Positions 1-8,600 of a stretch of 9,472 nucleotides of DNA are shown here, in pieces. A program made the translations under genes and the position numbers. Location of the stretch: contig CANPWT010000040.1 of assembly GCA_947584775.1 (NCBI GenBank), positions 1 through 9,472 on the forward strand. The letters run 5' to 3'. Every line of letters starts with the position of its first letter. Position 1 is the stretch's first letter. A model generated the notes under the pieces. The model was not told the DNA's origin, did not search any database, and was given only the letters and a program-made list of their open reading frames with translations. This DNA is from an uncultured Clostridia bacterium (GTDB lineage: Bacteria; Bacillota; Clostridia; Christensenellales; UBA1242).

Positions 1-2016
1 GCTAGATATATTGCCCGCCATGTCAAACCTTAGTGTGGTAAGGCTGCCCGTTGCTGTTGCGCTGCCCAGATAGACAATTTCGTTTGGCTGCATGGTTACA
101 TTTTGCGCGCTAGGCAAGGTTAGGCCTGTTAAAATTGAATATGTGCTGGTTTTTAAATAGCAGTTTGACGAGTTAAAAGTGTTGTTTGAATATGGGATGT
201 ATGCTTGCCCATCCAAATAATAGTAACGCCAGAAATCACTTTCCCAATCCAGCGGTTTTGTTGAAACGCGCGTGTAACTTACGTTAAGATTGTATGCGGT
301 GACAGTTAGGCTGGAAACTGTAACTTTTTCGCTTGAATTATTTTTTAAACTGAATTCTATTTTGTTGTCATTTACGCTGGTTAGCATATCAATTTTTGTT
401 GCCATGCTAGTGCTTGTTGTGCTAGTTACTGTTGGAACAATTTCCACCCAAACATCGTAATTTCCCTCGTGAGTGGACTTGATATAATTATAAAATGAAG
501 CATTGATTGTAAAACTTGTTACAAGTTCCGCGCTAGTGTAAGGCGCTAAATACGTAGAGGCTAAATTGCCGTTTGTAAGTTCAAAATAACTTGAATTTGT
601 AACCACAAAAACATCTCTACGCCACAAGCCGTCCTCGCCGTCAAGTTCAGATTGCGCTGAGGTGCTGCCGTTTGATAGATAATATCTTAACGAGTATGTT
701 GCACTGACCGATTTTTTGTTTGCCGTGTTATTTGTTACATTTATGTGTGAATAAAAAGTTTGTGTGGAGTTGCCGCGCTCGGTGATATTAAACAAGTTGG
801 ATGAATATAGCCCGGTGTTATCTACGGTTACTTCGGGCGCGGTGTAATTTGCTGTTGCCAAATTTGATTCTGTTGTTATTAAGCCCTCGGTTAAATTTGC
901 GCCAGCAAAACTTACATCGTTTAATTGCACACGCACAATTGTTTTTTGCCCCTCAGTTGCCGAGGCGTTGATTAAAATTGTGGTTATTTCCATTGAATCC
1001 ACCATGTTTACATACACGCATGAATTTGCTGGAATAACAAAGTTAAATTTGTTTTCTCTAAGGCTACCCTCGCCAATATAAGACGAACTATCGTAACTTG
1101 ATTTATTGTCCGACACATTTGTCCAGCCGGAAGAATAGTTAAACCTAATGCTGTTATCTGCCAAAAATTCACTACCTTGCCAACTGCCTACTGCATAGCC
1201 AGAAATTTGCACAGGTTTGCTGCCCGTAACAATGTACGCGCCAATGCCGGCATAATATCTGTTTCCGCCCAATTTTAAATATTCGGTCACTGCGCCGGTT
1301 GAATCGATTGTCTTTTTATAAGCCGAATTTAATTTTGAGTAACTTACCCCATGCTCGGTATCGTAACGGTAATTATACATCAAAACGTAAGCGTCCGCCT
1401 GAGTTGAGCCCGTCTCTCCCAAGGCTATGTTTTTAGCCTTGTATTTTAGCCATGCTTTTGAGGCAAGCGAACTTGGCTCGTATAGGCTATGGCTGGTTGT
1501 GTAACTTGTTGCCGCCTTAACAATTTTAACTTCGTCAATATTAATTGTGAGGGATTGGCCAAAATAATTTTCGTCCTGCGGGTCTACAAAATCTACGCCC
1601 GTAAAAATTTTTAATGTGCCGTTGCCAGCAGGCACCGTTTGAGTGTAATAAACAAAACTATCATCGTAAACATAGTTGTTTCTATCTGCAAAATTTAAAA
1701 TTACATTGTCGGTTGACTTTTCTCCCGACCAGGACAGCGAATATTTAACTCGGATGTCAAAATCGTACGCGTATGAATATTTTATTGTAACCTCATAATT
1801 TTTTGCACCCACTCCAAAAGGAATTGGGTTTATAAGGCTATCGTTGATAACCGAATAATCTTCCCTAGCCATGTAGGCCGCTGTGGATTTTGGGTTGCTA
1901 CCCGCATCAATTTTAAAGCCGCTAAACGCAAAGCATACCCCAACAACGCAAGCAAAAAGCACACACAAAATTGTGTTAATAATTGTTATATTGCTTTTTG
2001 TGCGTTTTTGTTTCAC
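1..2016 (-). CDS. Large exported protein of unknown family with N-terminal signal peptide; candidate SipW-type substrate (3' partial)
   Basis: From the GTG at 2016 the frame stays open for 672 codons to the left edge, so the C-terminus lies outside the window. The start is supported by AAGGAGG at 8 nt and by a signal-peptide-like N-terminus. That consists of a basic n-region (KQKRTK, residues 2-7) and a hydrophobic core at about 10-31 ending VVGVCFAFSG. The G-x-x-x-A-aromatic pattern resembles SipW-dependent signal peptides (GGTxAxF type), with likely cleavage after Ala30. The mature part is rich in Tyr, Ser, Thr and Asn and predicted to be all beta. A first domain (about 50-165) ends in SLTINIDEVKIVKA. 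Later segments (about 415-450 INVTNNTANKKSVSATYSL, and about 555-580 KIEFSLKNNSSEKVTVSSL) look like Ig-like or DUF11-type sandwiches. I recognise no family, TasA domain or catalytic motif. The stop of the peptidase gene overlaps the start (TAGTG), suggesting translational coupling. The exported location is likely and the function unknown. Confidence 0.88.
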   Translation of the reverse strand, partial: MKQKRTKSNITIINTILCVLFACVVGVCFAFSGFKIDAGSNPKSTAAYMAREDYSVINDSLINPIPFGVGAKNYEVTIKYSYAYDFDIRVKYSLSWSGEKSTDNVILNFADRNNYVYDDSFVYYTQTVPAGNGTLKIFTGVDFVDPQDENYFGQSLTINIDEVKIVKAATSYTTSHSLYEPSSLASKAWLKYKAKNIALGETGSTQADAYVLMYNYRYDTEHGVSYSKLNSAYKKTIDSTGAVTEYLKLGGNRYYAGIGAYIVTGSKPVQISGYAVGSWQGSEFLADNSIRFNYSSGWTNVSDNKSSYDSSSYIGEGSLRENKFNFVIPANSCVYVNMVDSMEITTILINASATEGQKTIVRVQLNDVSFAGANLTEGLITTESNLATANYTAPEVTVDNTGLYSSNLFNITERGNSTQTFYSHINVTNNTANKKSVSATYSLRYYLSNGSTSAQSELDGEDGLWRRDVFVVTNSSYFELTNGNLASTYLAPYTSAELVTSFTINASFYNYIKSTHEGNYDVWVEIVPTVTSTTSTSMATKIDMLTSVNDNKIEFSLKNNSSEKVTVSSLTVTAYNLNVSYTRVSTKPLDWESDFWRYYYLDGQAYIPYSNNTFNSSNCYLKTSTYSILTGLTLPSAQNVTMQPNEIVYLGSATATGSLTTLRFDMAGNISS
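1927..2016 (-). other. Predicted signal peptide of the exported protein
   Basis: Codons 1-30 encode a basic n-region, a long hydrophobic core with three Cys residues (18, 23, 28) and an Ala at 30. The Ala is followed by FSGFKIDAG, which loosely recalls the AxFxD...AG stretch after the cleavage site of TasA-class SipW substrates. The exact cleavage point is a guess. The segment could instead remain as an uncleaved membrane anchor. Confidence 0.6.
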
Positions 2017-2624
2017 TACATCAGCCTCCTTGCCTTGCCAATTTCTTGTTCAACTTGCAACGAATAACTAAAACACCACAACCCTAAAACAATTACAATT
2101 AGCAAAATTTTATGGTCGGAAATAAATTGGAAATAAGTGCCGTAATTATTAAACACAGCAACCACTTTGCCCTCTATATTTTGCGCCTTTACATCCTGAA
2201 ATTGTATGTTAAGGTTTTTAACATCTTCGTATTTTGTGCCTTTAATATTTTCTATAATTTCACTATATGGAACTAATTTGCCATCGTTGTTTGGAACATT
2301 GTCACCATGGCAAATATAATGCGTTACACCCGCATCGTCTTTTACAATTAAAACTAGCCTGTGTGTGGTTGGGGTGGATGACATATCAAATTTAAGTATA
2401 TCGCCCACCTTATATTCGTTTTGCTTTTTAACCACAACCATATCGCCCGTTTTAAAGGATGGGTATTGGCTATCACTTAGCACCCTATATGGCCTAAAAT
2501 TAAACACAAACACTAAAATTACAGCGACAAGCAAAAGCAAACATACCGCAATCATTATGTAGTATAATAATTGCTTAAAAAAGTTTACTGCTTTGTTTTC
2601 TAATATGCTATCGCTGTAATTCAT
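2016..2624 (-). CDS. sipW: SipW-type (ER-like, Ser-His) signal peptidase I
   Basis: This membrane signal peptidase cleaves signal peptides from exported proteins on the outer face of the cytoplasmic membrane. Its 202 residues are close to SipW of Bacillus (about 190). Transmembrane segment 1 spans about residues 21-43. The extracellular catalytic domain follows with VLSDSQYP, catalytic Ser52 in the S-x-S position, then GDMVVVKK and VGDILKF. TTHRLV carries His88 as general base instead of the Lys of ordinary bacterial type I peptidases. HGDNVPNND (Asp108, Asp114) is the conserved acidic box. Transmembrane segment 2 spans about 172-188, leaving a short basic cytoplasmic tail (KARRLM). One oddity is Gln53, where the family normally has Met after the catalytic Ser. 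The ATG is preceded by AGGGGG. The gene sits 8 nt after the giant gene and overlaps the next start by 1 nt, suggesting a dedicated role for its neighbours (inference). Catalytic assignments come from family knowledge. Confidence 0.88.
   Translation of the reverse strand: MNYSDSILENKAVNFFKQLLYYIMIAVCLLLLVAVILVFVFNFRPYRVLSDSQYPSFKTGDMVVVKKQNEYKVGDILKFDMSSTPTTHRLVLIVKDDAGVTHYICHGDNVPNNDGKLVPYSEIIENIKGTKYEDVKNLNIQFQDVKAQNIEGKVVAVFNNYGTYFQFISDHKILLIVIVLGLWCFSYSLQVEQEIGKARRLM
2025..2030 (-). promoter_or_regulatory. Ribosome binding site (AGGAGG) of the downstream exported-protein gene, inside the peptidase gene
   Basis: The coding-strand sequence AAGGAGG lies 8 nt before the GTG at 2016-2014, which is ideal spacing. 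It decides the start, because the only nearby ATG (in CTGATGTAG) is the last sense codon of the peptidase. The site also encodes two consecutive AGG arginine codons of the peptidase's basic C-terminal tail. Confidence 0.82.
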
Positions 2625-2628
2625 TTTT

Positions 2629-2634
2629 CCCCCT
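2629..2634 (-). promoter_or_regulatory. Ribosome binding site of the SipW-like peptidase gene
   Basis: The coding-strand sequence AGGGGG starts inside the TAG stop codon of the giant gene and is followed by AAAA and the ATG at 2624-2622. The spacer is short (4 nt from the last G), but this is the only purine-rich site in the 8-nt gap. Overlap with the upstream stop codon suggests that ribosomes finishing the giant protein can reinitiate on the peptidase gene. Confidence 0.6.
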
Positions 2635-5600
2635 AACTAGCGCTTCTTCCGTATTGGCCTACTGTTATGCTTGTGCCAACAATTTGTGTGGTTGGCTGTG
2701 TGTAGGTAGTGTGTGTGCAATTTGTAACCGTTGAGTGCACTGTTGAACTATAATTTGTTATGCTGCCTGCAATGCCACCTATGTAAACATTGCTTGCGCT
2801 GTTTAATGTTACAGTAAATGTAAAACTAGAATTGCAATCTCTTAGCGTCACCCCTAAGCCATTGCCCAGGATGCCGCCCAGGTTGACTGCTTGCGAAATG
2901 TTATTTTTTGAATACGTTCCGCTTGCAACGCAACCTACAATTTGAGTTGTTGTTGCCGAGCCAGCAATGCCGCCAAGATTTGTAACATTTAGCATGTTTG
3001 CGTCCAGGCTAGATTTTGCTTTTTCTATTTTGCTGCTGCCTGTGATTGAGCCCGCAATTGCACCAATATAGTTATAACTATTGTTTGTGCCTTGCGCCTC
3101 ACTTACTGCTAAGGATACTTCGTCCGTTTGCTCGTTGGCAATGATGTTGCAATCGGTTGCGCGGGCGATTAAGGCAGAAACATATTTTGTTGCCCTTACT
3201 GCACTGTTTAATTTAACACTAATGTTAGCCGAACAGTTGGTTAAAGTTGAGCCGTTTGCCTCACTAGCAAAACCTGCAATGTAGACGGTGGTAAATGATG
3301 TTTGGCTTGTTAACTCTAACCGGACATTGTTAATTTTAACATTTGTTAGGTCAGCGCCATTAATATCATTTGATATCATGTTCAATTTTAGCACATTTTG
3401 ACCGTTGTTGGCAAAGGTATTTGATATTTTTAACAAAATTTCTTGCTTGCCAATGGTTAAATTTTTAATTTTTGCCCCATTTAAACTGTTAAATAATGCA
3501 AAATTGCGCTCGCTTACTTCAATTGTAAATTCTTTTGTTTGCTCGTCTTGAGGTTGGATGTAAATATCGTAATCATCGCCGTCCACCTCGCCTGAAAAGT
3601 TATCTGCAATTATGTAATTATTTTTAGATAATTGACCTGCAATGTCCACTCCAAACAAGTTAATATTTTTAGTTAATTTAAACTTGCTTGTTGGGCGTTT
3701 GCCAATGCTTAAAAGTTGTTCCGCGCTGGCTACTTCATACGGATTAGTATCTCCATCCCCGAAGTTAAATATGTGATAATCTATTATTCCCGCATAACTA
3801 ACCGTGGACGAACTTATGCTAAGCGCGCGTTCCACTTCCACATTTATTTCTGAATACACGCCCAATTTATTTAGCGCAAAACTGTAATTATTTTCTTCGT
3901 TGTATGGGATTGTTGCGGTTTGAGCCTTGCCCTCACTTTCAAGTGTTACTACTCCGTTTTGTTTAATGTATTCTTGTAAAATGTAACTAATTTTTATGCT
4001 GTCCGTTTTGGTAAAATCATCCGCAACGGTAATATTTAAGGTGTAATTTTCGCTATCTAAATTAATCTCTTGTACTGGGCTTGGCCTAGAAGTTGTGCTT
4101 ACAAATGGCTCGCTAATTTCGCCATTAAATTCGTACCCATCGCCCACACCAACTGCCTGCACGGTTAAGTTGTAATTACCGCTTAACTCTGCTGGCGCAA
4201 CAATGCTGTTTGTGCTTACAATTTGTGGCTCTAACTTAGTCATTTCCCCAGATTGGTCACAACTGAACACAACGCTATAATATTTTGCGTTTTCCACTTC
4301 GTCCCAAGCAAATTTGCCGTCTGAAATACGTATGTTTTGAACTTTGCCCAAACTTGTGAATTGTTGGCTATTATTAGAGTCGATTGCGTTTAATTTATCG
4401 CTGCCAATGGCGCGTATGGTTATATTATATTTGCCCGCATCAATTAACCCCTGTGGGTTAAAGGTTGTTTCAGTTGAAGTAAAGGTTTTATTTATGCCAG
4501 CGAAAGTGATTAAGTATTGCTCAGCATCTTCCACTGCGTCCCAGGTTAACACGCCGTCATGCGAGCGAATTGTAGATGCGTCTACGCGTTGCAATCTGTT
4601 AACTTTTTCGATTGTTTTGCCAAGGCTGTTTAAAACATTTTCCGTTTGAGATTTAGATAATATTTTAACCTCAATTGTGTAGTCGGTGTAAATGCCATTT
4701 ACTAGCCCGGTGTTAAAATCTATAAGAGTGGTGTAATTTTGATTGTCGCACCAATAACTGCCATCCCCAAATTGATAACTATATTTTCCGCCACCCAAAC
4801 TTTGCCCAGCGTTGTTTATGGTTACGCTTACCGGCAAACCAGATTTATCTAAAAATTTAACAATAATTTTTGCATTTTGATAATTTGCATTGTCCACCAC
4901 CTGCCAGGTTAGCACGCCGTTTTCAATTTCTGCATTTTCAAGGCCAGGAGATATTGCAAAATTAAGTTCGTAATCTTTGTTTTGTTCGGTGTAATATTTT
5001 GCGTTAATAATGTTGTTTTCGCCAAAAATTACCCCGCGAAGTTTTATTGCAAAACTATCTTGTTCGTTTAGTGTAAATTCTTTATCTTTATAGTTAATTT
5101 GATTTGGCAATTCGTAACTGATTGTGTGGCTAACATCGTTAATTGTAACGCCCTCACTTTCCTCGTTAATAACAAACACAATATTTTCATTACTGTTTGT
5201 GTTGGTTAGGCTAATTTCGTAATTTGTTACATATAAGTTGCTGGAAATTGATTGCTCTACAAACGCTTGGTCAAATGTTAACACGCCGTTAACCACGCTA
5301 AACTTGCTTGGCGAAAGCACCCTAACATCTTGTGCGTCTTCAATTTTTTTGGAGTTTAACAAATAGTCCGCTGGCGAATTTTCGTTTCCGCCCACACCAG
5401 ACAGGGTGCGTATGTTAATTGAATAGTTGCCCGCGTCAAACAGTGCGCCAAAATCGATATACACTTTTCCGCTTGCGTCACCAAATCTAACTTGCTGATA
5501 TAGTTTGGTTTGTTCTGCCGTGGTAAGGGTGTCATTAGCGCTAACTTTTTGTGCGTTTTCTAATGTATCGTAATACAAATATACAATTGTGGAATCTTCT

Positions 5601-8600
5601 CCGTTTAAGGCGGTTACTTCCAGCCTATAAACAGGTAAATCTAAAACTGAATTGTCAATTTTATAGCGTAAATCGTTTAAATATACCACGCCGTCTTTAA
5701 CTTCTATTTGGTTAGGGCCGTATCTTAAAAAGGTTTTTGTGCTGTTTACATTTGAGGTTAGATAACTGTTAAAGTTTTCATCCGTATCGCCGCCAAGCAA
5801 CATTACATCAACCACAAACGCGCCGCCAACGGTTAAGTCTATTTTTTCAATTTGACTTTCATCCGAACATCCTGCAAACGAAATGTTGCCATCTTCAACC
5901 GTTTCGCTAACCGGGAAGTAGTAAATTGTATCTTTATTAAAATCTATAATATTATCTTTGTATATATTGATATATAAATTATTTTCATTATGTTGAACTT
6001 TAACAACGCCATACAGGTCTAAATAATTTTCAAATAATTTATAATCGTCCGAATTTAGGGCTGCCCCCAATGCTGAAGTGAAACTATTATAATCAACCGC
6101 ATAAATTTCACTTGTTTTGCCTACCGCACCCGCTAAATATTTAATTGTAATTTTGTAAATTTTGGTGTTTATGAAAAATTCGCTATTTTCGCCAAAGAAA
6201 TTGTAATTTATATCTTTATAATCGCTTGGGCTAAAATAATTTAACTTGCCCTGGCTAACAGTGTAATTTACCGAATTTAATTTAATAAATTTTTCGTTAT
6301 CTTTTTTAAATTGCGCGCTGCTAATTAGCGGCAATTCGGCCGAACTGTTGCCAATAAGTTGAATTGTAAGTTTGTAATTTCTGTTTTGGGTAACATTTAA
6401 AATTGCGCTGTTGTTAATTTTGCAAACATAACTTTTTGTTTCGTTTAGTTTTGGATAATCGCCATCCGATAATTCCTCTAATTTGCCGCTAGACAAACCG
6501 GCAACGCTATTGCCATATTGCTCGTTTAAATAACTAAATGTTTCCTCTCTGCTGCCGTCCGTTAAACTAATTAAGGCAGATGTGAAAAATTTGTTTGCGT
6601 TAAAGGTTATGTAGCCGTTTTCCACCCCGTAATCGGTTGCGCTACCCAACCTAAACAAGTTAAAGTTTGGCGAATAATTGCTGCTTACAACATTTATGTC
6701 TGCATTGTTGTTGATGTCTAAATCGCTTTCGCTTAACGCGCGCACCCTAACCTGATAAACCCCGCTAAGGCCATCAAATTCCGGCCCAGAAAAATCAAAA
6801 CTGTTAGTTTGAACATTAATTGCCGTTACAACGTCTGCGCCCTCGTTATTTAAAATTTGAACGCGATACCCTTTAACATAATTTTGGCTGTTCCAAACCA
6901 ATTTGCCTTCCTCTATTTTTACTGTTGGCTTTGCCAAAATTATTAAGTTGTAATTTGGCAAGTATGCGCTTGATAGCAAATTCAAACCGCCAATTTGTTT
7001 TGGCAAAACTTGCACGCTAAACATATAGTTGCCCGCATCAAACCGCTCGTCCTCATCAATTGCGCCCGACTTGTTTTTGTCGTACCCGATTGGGAAATCT
7101 ATGCTGTTTTTAACAATCACGCTTGGGTAACTTAAATTTTCCCCATACATAAGAAGTGGGTCGGTTGAATAATATGTTTGTTCGTTATATATCAACTTAA
7201 ATTTGTAGCCAAGGGTTAGTTCTTGTTCGTTCAAAATGTTTTTATCGTTTGGCTGCCAATTCATGTGCTCTAAAATTTCACTTTGGCTATCTATTGTTGA
7301 AGATTTTGTAATGTTTAAAACATTTACTAGCCCATAAACTTTAAATTCCGAATTAGACGAACTTAAATATTTAACCTCGCCCTCGCTAGAAACTGAATAG
7401 TAAGCCAACAAATTTTCTTCAATCAACTCATTCGTTTTATAATTTAAAACAAGTTCTGGGCTAATTATAAGTTTATTTTCGTCCTTTGTTATTCCGCTTA
7501 AAGCCAATTCATCTTTTAAATTGATGTTTAATTTTTCTTGCTCGCCATTAAATATTATTAAATTTAAATTAACACCCTCAGAAGCAAATAAATTTGAAAC
7601 AAAATCGTCTATTGTTACAACCAGGTTGCCGTCCGCCGTGCTTAATTGTGGAGCGGGCAGTTTGCCAACCTGAAATGCTGCTGTTAAATTGGAATTGGTG
7701 TAGTTTACCCCGTCCGCCTCAGCAACAGAAATTGCTTTAATTTTTATGTTAGTTAGGCCAGATAGTTCCTTTAAGTTGTAATAAGGAGTGTTAATTATTG
7801 CGCTGTTAATTTTTTCGTAACTTGTGGCTGTTTCTTTATAAATATCATACCCTATTGCGTTTTCAACCTCGTTAAAATGTAAAACGCCGTCAGCAGTGGT
7901 TATTTGCGAAACGTCAACCGTGTCAATTTTAACAAAACTTATTGCTTTGCTTTCAGGCGAATTAAACACTTGCACGGTATTTTCGCCATCCATATAACTA
8001 TCGCTTGTGTTAATTTTGGCTGAAACATAAATTGTGCCGGTCAAATCGTATTTATCTAAATCGATGCTTATTAAATTGCCGTCCGCGTTAGAATTGTAAA
8101 AATCTGGCAGTGTATTAACCTTTATTTGCTCGTCTCCTTCCAAATTGTACAATTTTACGCTATAAGTTTTTTGCACGCTAGATGTATCTATTTCAAAACT
8201 TACTTTAACGCTGTTGTCTTGGTTGGTTGTGCTCTTTGTGTGCGTTAAGTTAAGCGGATTTAATATTTTTACATATGTTTTATCGCCCACCGAACTGAAC
8301 AATAAATTGTCCTCGCTAGAAAGGGTGTTTAAACTTATAACGCTAACCGAATAAACTTCCCCGCTATCTATTTTTAAATAATCTATTGGAAAAATAAATT
8401 TATTTTCGCTTAAAATAATGGTTTCATTTAGAGGTAAAATTGTTTGTTCGTTTACAAGCAAACTAAATTCCGTTTGCCTAGAAACATTGTCGATATTATT
8501 AAAAGTGAGCGTTTGGTTTTCCCTTACAAGGTCAACTTTTGTTACAAACTTAATGGTTTTTTGCTCGGAATAATTGCTATCTGCAAGGTTGTTTTCGCTT

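Noticed and set aside
1883..2071. Plus-strand 62-residue ORF with a hydrophobic stretch
   Set aside because: It is antisense to the peptidase end and the signal peptide of the exported protein. The hydrophobicity mirrors the signal peptide's codons, and there is no ribosome binding site.
2365..2562. Plus-strand 65-residue ORF
   Set aside because: It lies wholly antisense to the catalytic and membrane-segment region of the signal peptidase, whose motifs are clear.
2625..2632. Possible terminator or promoter between the giant gene and the peptidase gene
   Set aside because: The gap is only 8 nt and carries just the ribosome binding site; there is no room for either.
3081..3284. Plus-strand 67-residue ORF
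   Set aside because: It is a shadow of the GLUG-like region in the antisense frame, with no start signal or recognisable sequence.
4444..4461. Perfect 7-bp inverted repeat (TTAACCC / GGGTTAA, 4-nt loop), possible terminator
   Set aside because: It lies deep inside the giant gene, has no following T-tract on the transcribed strand, and encodes ordinary module residues (FNPQGLI).
4344..4649. Plus-strand 101-residue ORF
   Set aside because: It is antisense to two well-conserved FN3-like modules; its length is explained by the absence of stop complements in their codons.
5935..5995. AT-rich patch with TATA-like words, possible internal promoter
   Set aside because: It is in the middle of the giant reading frame with no gene start nearby; the composition is explained by Ile/Asn/Tyr/Lys codons.
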